Under the pieces are notes generated by a model that was given only the letters and a program-made list of their open reading frames with translations, was not told the DNA's origin and made no database searches. Shown in pieces: positions 42,089 through 53,891 of a stretch of DNA of 64,000 nt; within the stretch, counting starts at the first letter, position 1; every line of letters begins with the position of its first letter. Location: NCBI GenBank assembly GCA_964019055.1, contig OZ025220.1, forward strand, positions 4,201,478 to 4,265,477, in the 5' to 3' direction. A program made the position numbers and the translations under genes. The DNA is from Anthopleura xanthogrammica. Lineage: Eukaryota; Cnidaria; Anthozoa; Actiniaria; Actiniidae.

Positions 42089-42121
42089 ACTTTCAATAAG
42101 TTCTTAGTGTATAGTAATTAC

Positions 42122-42738
42122 TCACTCACAGAGACCTTTACTTTCGATGAATTTATCAAACTCTTCATGAGTTACAAAACCTGTAGATGTAGTAGATTCA
42201 GCCTGACGCAGCATAATTTTGCCGTTGACTGTCCACAAAAATTTGTACAAGTGTTTCTTTTTAAATGCATGGATTCTTCCAAATAGCTTCTTTCTGTATG
42301 AAGTTAAAGATTCATTGATATGGATTTTTTTTCCAGTAGACCACGCTTGAGATGGAAGATTTATGGTTGACTTGCCAATTAACTTCGATTTCTTGCTGTA
42401 CATTTCATCTCTTTTGTCTCGGTGTGTAAATTTCACAATTAACCTATTTTTGACTTGTGAGAAGTGAGTTTGTCGATCACATCTTTTTGATTTTGTATTC
42501 TTGTTCGTAGTGCAGAAGTTTTTTTTTTGGTTTCTTTAAGTGTTTCTGTGGTTTTATCGCTTTTATCTGAGATGAGCTGCTGACTTTGTTCGATTTGGTC
42601 ACATCGTTTTGTAAGTACATTCATTGTAGCTTTGATGGATTCTAATTCAATCTTAATTTCTCGTCTAATACTTGGTAGGAATTCAGATTTCCATACTTCT
42701 TTAAGTTTACCTAGTGTGATTTCATCTTTTTCGGCCAT
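42122..42738 (-). CDS. LINE ORF1 protein (frameshifted)
   Basis: The first frame (42738-42439, MAEKDEITLGKLKEVW) forms a long coiled coil with heptads around IKIELESIKATMNVLTKRC. The second frame (42436-42122) continues with KFTHRDKRDEMYSKKSKLIG and KKLFGRIHAFKKKHLYKFLW, an L1-ORF1-like RNA-binding C-terminal region. A one-base shift near 42440 divides them. The protein would bind LINE RNA as a trimeric chaperone, by analogy with known ORF1 proteins. Confidence 0.7.
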
Positions 42739-45420
42739 CTTAAGAACAATTTAACATGATATAGAGAGAACAAATACTAGTTTTTTAAGTCGGAATGAGG
42801 AGCAAGCAAAACGCACCTCCATCTTGTTTGACGCATGCGCAAAAATTGAATGGTGCCTGATGTACCTGTCTTTGGTTTGGTTATTCCTGTGGAGGTGGTG
42901 TTGAAGGCACTTTCCATGAGAACAGCATCATCATCACTGTCAGCAGAGCTGATCTGAAAATCAAATTTACCCCATCAGAAATGCCCTCAAAATGATTATA
43001 AAAAAATTTAACCACAATACATAAACAATAAACGTTTTGTTTAACTTGTTGCTCGAATCAAATGGTTTAATTCTACTTCCTGCTTTATTTGTGTGTGTAA
43101 CTCTCCACATTGGTATATGATAGGGATGATCATGGTATTTTATAGGAGTTACAATCAAAAGTTTTGTATTTTTAGGGGTTGAGAGAAAAGATTGAAAGAA
43201 GTTTCTGCAAATTTTGAAAAACAGTATTTTTGGGAGTGTTTTTACTTGAAAATTAGGTATTTTTAGGGCCATTTTCCTCCTGGGTATCTTTCCCGGTTTT
43301 CCAATGATCATCCTTATTGTCTTGACCCCCCAGAGAACAAAGAGATACATACAAACCCCAATATATAGCTTTAAAAATTAATGAACCATCCCAATTCCCA
43401 CAATGGAAGATCCCAGCTTGATATGTATGTACATATAAGGTATACTCAAAAATATATTTAGAACATAGGAATACAAATACAACGAAAGGAGATAACATAT
43501 AAAGTTATACAGAGCAAGTGAATATTTACTTGCTTTACTTTAGTCGTGGTAGAAGTGGTCTTTGTGGTCTTTGTTGCAGGTTTCGTCAAAGTACTTTGAG
43601 ACTGAGTATCACTTCCTTGCGACTCATCAGAATCGGATATTACACCACCATTGCTGATATAACTTAGGTAGTCCATGTTACTACACATATAAAAATTCAT
43701 GTGGGAGTACGGTTTTCCAAGCTCTTCTTAGTAACCTTGTAAAGTGAACTCCTTTTCTTGCCATCTTTGCTAATTGATGCAGTGAGATTTGGGAACATTT
43801 CCTTCAATGTTGCCAGACTTGAAGAATCATTGTTGTCTTTGTTTTGAGTCTAAAATGAAAGATTAGCATATTATCAAATTATATTTGTCTTGACGAAGGA
43901 CTCACTGTCTGTATATATTGTTAACTTTCAATTATTCTTGTGATCCCAGAGCAGAAGACCCACTCCCATGGTCATATTCATCCTTGGTAAACCCAGGGGT
44001 AATCTTACCCCTGGGTTTCCGAGGATGGGCCATATCTAACGTTTCTCTAAACTCCTTAGCCAAGATTAAAGAGGAGGTACAGCTAAGAGTATACACTAAA
44101 ATAATTGACCAACAACCCTTACCTCTTAAATGTTATCAGCTTTGTTAAATATCACTGTTTAGCTTCAGGCGTGAAACTTCCAAAAATATCCAGCGGTAAC
44201 TAGCCTTTAGAAGACATTCTGGAAGGGATAAACAAGCTTATATTTTGAGTTTACCTACTCTGTCTACTGATTATATGGGAAGATAGTCCTCCAGCTCAGG
44301 CATAGCAACCATTGTCAAGTCACTATTAGGAGTCTATAGAGTTCTTTATGACCAACAATCGCCCTTCTAGCATCCTTCAGCCCATTTTCCTACCAAAATG
44401 TTAGCATCCAAACCCCCTCGTAATGCCTCTCATATCTCTCAGCTTTGCCTGAGGGTAGCCTCCATGAGGAAGCCTGATAGGTGCATTATATTCAATGACT
44501 GCATACATTACATGTACATCTACTTACCCCATCGGTTTTTATCTCAGTGAGATCTATCAGGCTTGTTGAGGGCTTTCAAGTGTCGGAGATTTCTTTGTTT
44601 GGAGTTAGCTCGTCTTGACTCACTTCCTTTTTGGCTTGGGTGACTGTGCTTTGACTGCTTTGTTCTCTCCTTTTCGTCGAGCAATTGACTCTTTTGGGAT
44701 TGTCACCTCCACTTCCGCTGTCTTCTGATTCCGGATATTCCGAACAAGTGATGTAATCCAAATAGTCAATGTTGGAGCACAAGAAGAATATTATTCTTGT
44801 ATAGGATTTACCTATATCTTCCTTGTAGCTCTGTAGGCTACAAGGTTCTTCTTTCCAAGGTATGGTGTCGACCTCATTTATCTGGATATAGGAGCTTGTA
44901 TCCGATGGGATCTTTCACCATACCCTGGTTGAATCGGCTTTGCTTTTCAACAGCCATTCTAAGTAGCTCTTTGGCTGTTATTGCCGGTTGGACCTTTAAA
45001 GGCAAGGATGACCCGCGTTTTACTGTAAGATCACCATCCTTGGCCACCATTAAACCAATCTGTATCGTGACATTCTGTATGGGGGCTTTCAGCTTCTGTC
45101 TTTTACTCGAACTGGTTTTAGAGTGGCTTGTTCTGTCTACTTCCTTGCGCTTCCAAAATTCTTCGAAAGAAGGTAGCTGCTTCGCAGCTGATGAAACGCC
45201 TCCCGAAAATGTACTTCCCGTATTATTCTCGGTTGGAGTACCGCATCCATGACAATAAAATGCATATGCTACACATTTAACTCCACATTTGGAGCAAAAC
45301 ATTTTCAAGCTTCTTGTCAAGCAGAACGGATGGCGATCGACAACAACAACAAACCACAAGGCTCTTCTAGAACCCAGTCCCAGTCAGCAAAGTGTGCGAG
45401 CAGCGTTTTTCGAATAACAT

Positions 45421-45622
45421 GCAGCAACTCGTTTATTATATGCAGTAACTCGTTTATCATATGCAGCAACTCACTTATCATAAGCAGCAACTCGTTTTAT
45501 TTGCAGCAACTCGTTAATTATATGCAGCGACTCGTTTATTATTTGCAGTAACTCGTTTATTATATGCAGCAACTCGTTTATTATATGCAGCAACTCGTTT
45601 TATTTGCAGCAACTCATCTAAC
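45421..45622. repeat. About 22-bp minisatellite
   Basis: Nine to ten units of GCAGCAACTCGTTTATTATAT with small variations (CAGTAACTCG, shortened TTTTATTT units). Confidence 0.9.
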
Positions 45623-45774
45623 TTGCTGCAAGTCCCCTATGGGCCACCGTAGAAATGGCCCACTATTATCATAACATTTCACACTCGCAGGGGCACAAAG
45701 ATGGCAGACGCCCATATTTGGATAGGTCGAATAGGTCAGTGCATCACGTGAAGGCCAAGAATAGTATTATGAAA

Positions 45775-45945
45775 CATAATATGCTGTAAGTTTGTTGCAT
45801 AAAATATTTCCTTATATGATACATACTATAACGAAACATATGCAGTAAGTTTGTCGTATAAAAAATTTCCTTATATAATAGATACTATAACAACACAAGC
45901 CTTAAGTTTGCAGCATAAAATATTTCCTTATATGATAGATAGAGT
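45775..45945. repeat. About 60-bp tandem repeat, three copies
   Basis: Units contain AAGTTTGTTGCATAAAATAT, then TTCCTTATATGATA and CATACTATAAC, starting near 45787, 45848 and 45905. Confidence 0.85.
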
Positions 45946-46407
45946 GGTCAAGCCTTGACGTCATGTTGCCTTGGCTACCAATTTTTCAGTTCTAAACAAA
46001 CCAAGATGGCTGCTCTATCAATCGCGTCTCTTAGTTTCTTTCTTCTCTGGGGAGCAAAAATCAATCTCTAGAGGAGAAATCATTCTAATTCTGGACATGT
46101 AGAAACTTTTAATTATCATTACGGTGTAATAAGAGGTCAAGTCTACGCAAGTATGAAGCAGAAATTGTATGAGGTCATAGAAGCTCAATGATTCAAAAGA
46201 TCGTTCGTGCCGTAACAACAAACACATTGTTTTTTTACAGTTATTTTTTCAATAAATAAGTATAAGTGATTAAACGATTTGGCATGTTTTTAAGTAGAAT
46301 CGCATAAATATACGGACTATGTTAGCCATGAAGTAGATCAACTTAATAAAATTTGTTCGCCAATCGATGGAATAAAGACTTATTGTTTCTTTTTTTTCTC
46401 ATCTTAG
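45946..46407. other. No gene recognised
   Basis: Sequence 5' of the SWIM-YqaJ exon; it probably contains an upstream exon or intron of that gene, which I cannot place. Confidence 0.3.
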
Positions 46408-47220
46408 ATCTATCTTGACGACAACAATGCCATAAAATCGCCAGAATGCGAATGTCCAAGAGGAGAGTTTAAATGCAGCCATTCAGTGGCACTTTTTATT
46501 CACGGCATTCACAATTTAAGTAGAACAGACGTTCAGTGTTCGTGGAAGAGGAAGAAGCCGAAAAACAATACACCACAATCTGCCAAAGAAATATTTCCGC
46601 TTAGCAAGAAATACAAGGCTTTATCTCGAGCTCCAGACCAAGAAGATAGGAATTATTTTCACAATAAGCTGATTTACATGGCAGATTTACAGGCCTCTGA
46701 AACAAAGCCAGTGCCTATCCCAACCATAGAAGAGTTGATATATTGTGAGACTTTTTAGAAGTTTATGGTCAGGATAACCAAATTGCCTACATTCAAGACA
46801 AAGCCAAAGTAACTGTCAATGCCATTGATGTTGTGGCCAGCCTTACCAAAGGACAGAGAGAAAACCTTTCTTGGCACCTAGCAAGAAAGGGCCGCTTGAC
46901 TGCAAGAAACTTTGGAAGTGTACTCAAATGCAATAGAGTGACACCCTCCCTTTTAAAGCGCTTTTTGGGAGAGTATGATATGTCAAGGGTAAAGGCATTT
47001 CAGTGGGGTACCAATAATGAAAAGGAGGCAGTCGAGTACTTCGTGTTGCAAACTAGCCTACCTGTGGAAGAGACTGGTCTGTGGCTGGATGGTAGTGGTG
47101 TCTTTGGTGCCTTGCCTGATGGGCTTGTTGGTCAAAATCATGTGCTGGAGGTAAAATGCCCATACACCCAACGAAATCAGACCATAATGGAAGGTGTTGA
47201 GAATGACTCATTCTGCCTTA

Positions 47221-47350
47221 CAGCCAAAACCGTTGCATCGCGACCACCAAATTACGAATCTCGGTCAATCTCGGTTAGATTTGAGTTTTTTCTGATCCGT
47301 CAATCATTTAGGGGCGGAGCTTAAGTAAATATCCGCTGACCACTGAAAGG
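47221..47350 (+). repeat. Left terminal inverted repeat
   Basis: 130 bp, complementary to 53530-53659 with two mismatches. Confidence 0.95.
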
Positions 47351-47497
47351 CTCAATAACAACAAGCAGAGAATCAGGCAAGTTTCTCGGGGCCAGTTTCT
47401 GGCTAGTTTCCCGCTGATTTTCAAACAAACTAAACAAAAAATCAGGCTTCCAAAAGGCAAAATAAGTCAAGCTGTCGATTTAGTTACGCTTTTAGAG

Positions 47498-49634
47498 ATG
47501 ACTCGAGAATATTGTAAAGAATTACGCTGGAGGGTCATTTTTTTATCACGCGATGGATGGAGCACAAAAGAAATTGCTCAACTTTTACACGTTGGCGAGA
47601 CTTTCGTAAAGAAAATCAAAAAGATTTTCCGAAATAACAGGTCTATTGAGTATCAACCGAGGCCTGCAAACATAAGGAAGCTTCAAGGTACGTATATTGA
47701 TAACTTCTTATACAACTCATAGGTTCGTTTTGATTTTCCTCGAATGATTGAAGAAAATTATAATTAAGCTTAATATTGATTTTTTTTGGTATGACAGCTC
47801 AAGATATCTTGAGGATAAAAAATATAATCGCCCAATATCCTGAAGTTTATGAAGATGAATTGCAAGATTGGTTGGAATATTTGACAGGGAAAACATTTTC
47901 ACTTACTGCCATCAACAGATGCTTACTTAAAATGGGCTATAGCCGAAGAAAGGTACAGTGTATTACTTCCCATCACCTCCTGCTAACAGGGACAATTCAG
48001 ATGGACTTTACACGTTTTGTCTCCTTTTTGTTCTTTTGCATCTAATAGACTTTTATTATTAAAAATAAAGTCGATAATGTTTAGTACCATACACCAATTT
48101 TAAATGCTTCACATTCAACAGCTAAATCTTATTGCAAGACAGAGAAACGACAGACAACGTGCTATCTTTCGTCATAAAATGGCACAGTTTGGCACTCATC
48201 AATTTCTTTTTATAGATGAATCTTCAAAGGATGAACGAACTTTTCAGGTAATACAAATTTCACTTTTTTAATATATGTAGAAATATGGCTGTGCAAATTA
48301 TATTTTCAAATAAGAGGGAAAATATGTGGGAGTTGATTTTCTGTCAATGGATTTTAAACCATTTTCAGGCCCTCCAGCTCTTTCCTCCCAATCTTTCCAG
48401 TAACTTCCCTCCCCCGCTGTCCCTTCCCTATCACCATGTACATCACCAAAGTCTGCTAAACACTTCTAGGTACCCAGGGGCAGATCCAGGGGAGGAGTGC
48501 AGGGGGTGCACACCCCTCCTTGAGATGAGAGATTTACAGTCAAATATGGCTTTATTACTATCTATTTTTAGTTCTCGAGTCCCAAACATAAGTAGTGCAC
48601 CCCTCCCAAAACAGATCCTAGGGGGTGCACCCCTCCATGAAAAAATTCCTGGATCCATCTCTGGTACCTTTGTTGTAAAGATCCATGAGTAACTTTCATA
48701 TAGTTATCAGCTGTTTCAATGCTTGCTTGTTGTTTTTTTCAAAAGAGAAGATATGCACGAGGCTTAAAAGGTTCAAGAATGTCTACAAAAGACAACTTTA
48801 CAAGAGGTAGCCGCTATAGTGTTCTGAGTGCTATTAGTGTCGAGGGGGTTATAGGATCTCACACAATACTTGGTGCTTATGATAAGAGGCAGTATGAATT
48901 CGCTATGACTTCCTTTATTCTACCATATTTGGGATCTGCAGCCAGGAGGGAAAAATGTTCTGTGCTAGTAATGGATAACTGTGCCATCCACACTTCAATT
49001 GATGTCATTACAGCAGTAAGAAACAGAGGTGGCATAGTGATATTCTTACCGTAAGTATGGATATGCAATTATTTAATAAGATTCAAAAACAACCAACTAA
49101 ATAAAAGCATGATAATATTGATTACAACAGACCATATTCTCCAGACATGAATCCTATAGAGGAAGCATTTGGATGTGCTAAGACCTGGTTAAGAAGGCAT
49201 ACAGATATCTGTGTTAAGTACCCACGATGGTGTTTTGAATTAGCATTGCAACAGGTATGCTCTCCTCACTTAACTTGAATCTTGTAGAGTATGTTAATTT
49301 ATAATATAAATGTCAAATGTTTCTTACTACAAATGAGTCCATACAATGTAGTCTTCTTTCAAATTCATGGGATATTATAAACATTCAAACAAAGCAGGAT
49401 AATTAGTACAAAATTGCACCATCTGAGATAATCTGCATATGAAAATACTTGTTACTGCTTTACTATGACTGCTTAATTTACTACAACCATTGTACTCCTG
49501 AACATTATAACTAGTAAATTCTCTATAACTGGTAGTAATTGTAACCTCGAACACAACAATGTAACATGGTTTTTTTTAAACAGATTACAGCTCGACAGTG
49601 TAAAGGCTTCTTTGGCGATTGTGGCTTCTTCTAA
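47498..49634 (+). CDS. Tc1/mariner-type DD34E transposase, six exons, intact
   Basis: Exons 47498-47687, 47798-47952, 48122-48247, 48746-49050, 49131-49254 and 49584-49634 have GT-AG borders and join into 951 nt, 316 aa, without a stop. N-terminal HTH: CKELRWRVIFLSRDGWSTKE and IAQLLHVGETFVKKI. A second helical region, NIIAQYPEVYEDELQDWLEY, follows. Catalytic residues: FLFIDESSKDERTF (first Asp), CSVLVMDNCAIH (second Asp) and PYSPDMNPIEEAFG (Glu), with 34 residues between the last two. The protein ends with a Cys pair, RQCKGFFGDCGFF. It matches the DDE_3 (IS630/Tc1) domain group. Five introns in a mariner-type gene is unusual. Cutting and TA-targeted joining is the family's known reaction. Confidence 0.88.
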
Positions 49635-49986
49635 CTCATGCAGTATTATTAGACAAGTGTAATAGTAAGTACACTAAAACATTGTTACCATTCAAATCTA
49701 TTGTATGTATCTGGCTGCCTGCATGCATGCATGTAGCATGAAACTTGTAGAATGCAGATAGAATTATATGTACCTCATCTATCCATTCATCATCTATTCA
49801 TTCATCTCATGTCTATCCATTAAGAAAAGAAGCAAAAACAGAGAGGGATGACTGGGTAGCCCACACTGTACAAGAGTTATCTCCTTGTTTATATTTTTGA
49901 GTCTGTTTTGTCACTTGCAAAAACATTTGAAAATTTGAAACACAACAACAATAGTCTGGTTGCTTTGTTCTCATTAATACATTTAC

Positions 49987-52900
49987 TTATTCTTTCATTT
50001 CTCTTTTTATTGCCTTGACTAGTCTTTCTCCATCTTCCTTGTCAATCCCCATTCCCTGTATGATGCTTGAACCCAAATATGGATGGCATAAGCTTGCTAA
50101 AAGAGGACCATCTATTTCAGCTTCCACACATTTTGGGACCAGTAAGCTAAGGTTATTAGCATCTAGGAAGTTTATTACTTCTGCAGGTGTATAATCTGTA
50201 ACTCTTTTTTTCTCTTCATCCAGGATACTGTTTGATGGTGAAACTGAGAGATTGCTTGGCTTCAGCCTAGTTGAAGGTGTGAATAAAGGTGTGGAGGTCA
50301 ACTGTGGTCTACCAGTAAACATTGGGCTGCTCTGTACCTTAAACATTAAAAAAACTGATTTAATATATATAATATACTGTACACAACCATATGCAAAAAC
50401 TCCAACCTTTAATACCACAAGTACCGGTATATAAGTATGTCAGGTGCATTGTGGGTAGCTAAATAAGTATTACTGAAAATAAAATAAAAATGATTTCTTT
50501 TCTATCAGGTACCACAAAGGTATATGCCATAAAAGGTGCCTTGTGCATCACAATAACTGCCTCAATAAGCAGTAAAATTTAATTAGCATGTACACTACCC
50601 TTAATGCTAAAATGACTCTCCTTCCCTCCCCACCAAAAACAATGTTGGTCCCATTGATGCAGCATTGATTTGGGGGGAGGGGGAAGATATGTTATAGGCT
50701 GAAGTACATTTTTATGTAATTTGTATTCATCAGACAGATTTTCTAAACACTTTTGTCCAATATTGAAGGATGAATATTTTTCTGGTCTAGTAAATTAATA
50801 AGAAACAAAATGATGAGAAGTTATGGTAGATAAATAATATTTGCACGAATTGCTGTCTATGTAGTGATCTATGAATATAAAATTGAATACATTATTATTT
50901 TAGTGTTTTACATGTACCTGTTGATTTGCAAGAATTGCTAGCAATGATGTCTGAAATACTTCTGTATTTCTCTGGTTTTGAAGTATAAAGGTCTTTAAGA
51001 GTTTATCGGTGCTTGGGTCAGGACTTTCTGCATCTGATTTTTCTCGTCTTTTCTTAGGGGGTACACCAATAATATCAATAAATTCTTCCCAGTTGGGCTC
51101 ATTCCCTACTCCTGCAGATTTTCCCTTAACAATTAAGTCAGTCCATGGCTTCAGATGCCTCACGTTGTATCTTGTAATGGTTCCTTTCTTTTCCAGTTCA
51201 CGAACCAGATCACAATGAACATCATTCCAGATGTCATTGCTCGTTTTTACGTTAGATGCTCCTTGGACAAGCTGTAGCTCTTGTTCATCTATTGATCCTG
51301 GTGAATATTCTAGACTTCTTTTTGCTGGTCTGTTCATAGAACTCACTCCTGCAAGTTGAATAATGATTGCTTATTTATATTATCAAACTGGATTTATGTA
51401 CAGGGTTTTCTGTGTTGTACTCTAAACCATTTGTATATAATTTTATATAATATATTGCTGATAAAGAATGCATGAATACAACAGATGCCCTTTTATAAGG
51501 GACTTGTCAGAAATTAGCAGGAAAAGGGAGCTGTATATTAAAATTTAGTGTTGAATAAGATGCAAGTCTTTTTTAGAAATGGGAATAAAATAGCTGTTAT
51601 TACAGGATACAGTTGAGGTGCAAATGAAGGATATCTTGAATGATATCTTGAATGCTCCTTATATTAAAACAAAAGATTTCTCTTCTGCATTCCATTATAA
51701 CAACAGCTATTTCCTGACCCCACCCTGTGGCATGGCCTAAGAAACCAAATTCCCATTATTTTATTCAATCACCATTATTTTTACACTGACATGTCCTTTT
51801 CTCATGGGCTCAAAAAACCCATTGACTAGCCTTTCCCCCTCCTAATTTCTCACAACAGGGTGATGTCATGCAATACTAATTGTGCCAATTAACTTGCTAG
51901 TTGATAAGAAGTGATAAACTTACAGATATATTGCATGTGCTTTGTGATCTACTAACCTGTTGCTGCCCCACCTAGGTCAACTGAAGCACATGCAATGCGG
52001 ATGCACGATAGCCTTTTCTCTTTAGAATCTTTATACTCTTCCTTACAAGAAGAGAAGTCAATTTCTGTTTTCATTTCCACCATTTGTTTAGAGCCTTTTC
52101 GCAGCCAATATAAACCAATGGATGGTACAAGCTTAGCTGAAGTATTGGTTTGAGCCTGCCTGAGAAGCTCTTTAAGCTCAACCAAGGTTGCCTTAATTGA
52201 AACATCATGTATTACACTTGCTGTTTTGGACAGCTTCGGATCCCCTTTACTTGATTTTGTAACTTCAAATAAGAACACATCCATGCATTGAGATGTTGAC
52301 ACTTCTTCGGTTGTGTTTGTACTTGATGAAGAACTTTTCTTTAAACTATTCTTCATTGCCATAAGCCTTGGTGAACGTCTTGGCGTGTTTTGATCTTCAA
52401 AAACAAGTAAATAAACAAACCATCAATCTATGTTCCAGGCTGTCTTACAGTACAATAAAAAATGGTATGCCATACTAGATAAAAAAAACTGCTAAGCATC
52501 CTTAAAAGGGTGGCCTTGTGCTAGAAAATACAAAAGACCAATATGCTAGTGCAAAATTGAAAAAGTGTAGAGGGTGGCTGAGATAAATGTTGTGGATGAT
52601 TAGCAAAAAGGTGAGAGACTGTGGCTGCCACCCCTGTCTCTACTGAAAAAAATGTAGAGGTAAGTATGGCTTTGCTAACAAGGTTTTCATTATAACAGTA
52701 TTTATATTTAAAAAAATTATGAGTAAAAAATGGCATTCATTATTAGTAGTAGCTTGCTAGCTTCGTACTTGGTTGGCTTACAATTATTTGTGTCCCTAAT
52801 AGTGGAATTTTAACAAAACAAATCGGATTTCAACATTCCATAATTCTGACCTGTTAGATCAAAATGTAATTTTTTGTTGGAGTCTTGTGTTCAAGATCCA

Positions 52901-53495
52901 CCGCCAACACCATGACTGCTTTTCTGGATGTTTTCCCCCCTTTTGTCTTGAGGGGATACGCTGCCAACACAGCAGGGATATCGTGGTCTGACTTTTTTGC
53001 TACCACCTGGCGACTTTTTCCGCTTTTCTTATAGTAGATTGCTTTTAAAGTTGCGTCTACATTTAAGCGGTTTACTACATAATCCTTGATGCACAGCTGC
53101 AAGGTCTCGAAGGTCCAGCGATAAGGTAATGCGAAGGGGGCATGTTCAGCGCCTTCTACTTTGCCATCCTTTGTTTCTAAATACAAAGTCACTTCACGCT
53201 GGAGACCAGAAAAGAAAAAAAAAGAATTTCGTGTATTTACCTACAGTTTATCAAAATTATAAAATACCAAAGATTCGAGTTGTACCATGATGCACAATCA
53301 ATCAAAAATGTCATCCACATATTTTAAACCTGAATGTTTATATTCGTGGGGAAAAGATTTGAAGTGCAAATTTGTCCTTACCGATAAACTTACCGTGTCA
53401 TTAGGATTATCCCATATTTGAGTTTCTTCTGTGTCTGGTAAAGGAATACCTATACTTTCAAAGTCTTCTGTATTGATTGTGCTAAAAGACGCCAT
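49987..53495 (-). CDS. Five-exon accessory gene of the TA transposon, SAM-like C-terminus
   Basis: Exons on minus: 53495-53394 (MASFSTINTEDFESIG), 53198 to about 52860 (REVTLYLETKDGKVEG, PYRWTFETLQLCIKDYVVNR), 52394-51957 (NTPRRSPRLMAMKN; LVELKELLRQAQTN), 51348-50918 (RPAKRSLEYSPGS; a Myb/MADF-like helical stretch IWNDVHCDLVRELEKKGTIT) and 50331-49987. Four junctions have GT-AG signals; E1/E2, E3/E4 and E4/E5 keep frame. The E2/E3 donor was not resolved. The last exon has YTPAEVINFLDANNLSLLVP and LGSSIIQGMGIDKEDGERLV, a SAM-like fold. The second exon looks beta-grasp-like. No catalytic motif. Being bounded by the same TIRs as an intact transposase, it is probably a DNA- or partner-binding cofactor; that is inference. 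Confidence 0.65.
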
Positions 53496-53529
53496 TGTCG
53501 ACACGTGGAGGGAGCTAAGCATACACACA

Positions 53530-53659
53530 CCTTTCAGTGGTCAGCGGTTATTTACATAAGCTCCGCCCCTAAATGATTGACGGATCAGAAAAAACTCAAA
53601 TCTAACCGAGATTGACCGAGATTCGTAATTTGGTGGTCGCGATGCAACGGTTTTGGCTG
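53530..53659 (-). repeat. Right terminal inverted repeat
   Basis: 130 bp, complementary to 47221-47350. The start codon of the minus-strand gene (53495) lies 35 bp inside it, so promoter sequence for that gene may lie in the TIR. Confidence 0.95.
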
Positions 53660-53891
53660 TAAAGCAAATGATGATGAAAACCTGATACTGAAGCAAGACC
53701 ATGTATATTGGCATCATGTCCAAGGCCAAATGTAGCTTACAAAGAGACAGTTCTGTTATTTTGTGGTCTGGACCACCAAAGATGCAGTCATTTTAACCAT
53801 CGAGAGAGATGAATCATGGGCAGCCAATATTGATGTACTAACTGATTTCTATTTCTATCACTTATTTCACAAAATAACAGGAGAACTTTAA

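Larger units (their letters stand above)
32656..42846 (-). mobile_element. LINE (CR1/L2/Jockey-like), split by a TTAA transposon
   Basis: On minus it runs from about 42846 (5' UTR with CGCATGCGC) to about 32656, where it ends in repeats of AAATAAACTG, a microsatellite tail typical of CR1/L2-like LINEs. ORF1, endonuclease, RT and a C-terminal domain are in order. Subtracting the 6.1-kb insert leaves about 4.1 kb, near full length. It sits inside an intron of the HECT gene. Confidence 0.85.
29802..45302 (-). pseudogene. HECT-type E3 ligase-like gene (G2E3-like family), degraded and split by a LINE
   Basis: Read on minus. An N-terminal zinc ribbon MFCSKCGVKC...FYCHGCGTP (45302) is followed by a ubiquitin-like region with IGLMVAKDGDLTVKRG and KDPIGYKLLYP (to 44874), then EDIGKSYTRIIFFLC and a Ser/Lys-rich linker (to 44576). 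Further linker exons lie near 43853-43730, 43690-43545 and 42956-42862. HECT exons follow past the LINE: RRKFLWEDFKSAW and VGEPSVDDGGPKRELF (about 32500-32316), DDGYLIASAVALS and SILQGGPAPNF (32196-31957), a linker near 31330-31190, MTVDDFLDEL (30690-30573), and the C-lobe WLTGSYHTPPLGFPK...RPTASTSETTIKLP (30062-29802). One-base frameshifts occur near 44870, 32490 and 31255, and Ser stands where the catalytic Cys is expected. Confidence 0.72.
47221..53659. mobile_element. TA-flanked DNA transposon with 130-bp TIRs and two opposing genes
   Basis: TIRs are 47221-47350 and 53530-53659, starting CAGCCAAAACCGTTGCATCG. I see two mismatches (near 47323 and 47332). TA stands outside each end (47219-47220 and 53660-53661); removing the element and one TA restores the YqaJ frame exactly. 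Inside, an intact DD34E transposase gene lies on plus (47498-49634) and a five-exon gene on minus (53495-49987), converging. The TIR identity and intact transposase suggest a recent, possibly active insertion. Tc1/mariner elements normally carry one intronless gene; this one is unusual in size, introns and second gene. Confidence 0.9.
46408..53891 (+). pseudogene. SWIM-YqaJ gene split by a 6.4-kb transposon
   Basis: The exon opens after CATCTTAG (46407) with IYLDDNNAIKSPECECPRGE, a SWIM finger (C-E-C...C-S-H). A frameshift near 46750 precedes DFLEVYGQDNQIAYIQ. The YqaJ domain follows: RLTARNFGSVLK, FGALPDGLVG and VLEVKCPY. The transposon enters after DSFCL at 47220, and the frame resumes at 53662 with ANDDENLILKQDHVYWHHVQ, then GQM, a TAG, LTKRQFCYFVVWTTKD and a final acidic helix ending at 53891. 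The Q-x-Q after the tyrosine-rich stretch is the usual last YqaJ motif. One frameshift, one stop and the insertion make it a pseudogene. SWIM plus YqaJ is a common pairing in animal transposon proteins. Confidence 0.8.

Noticed and set aside
42967..43350. 127-aa minus-strand ORF MYLFVLWGVKTIRM
   Set aside because: It lies in the intron region of the HECT gene, has no domain, and the splice-supported exons are elsewhere.
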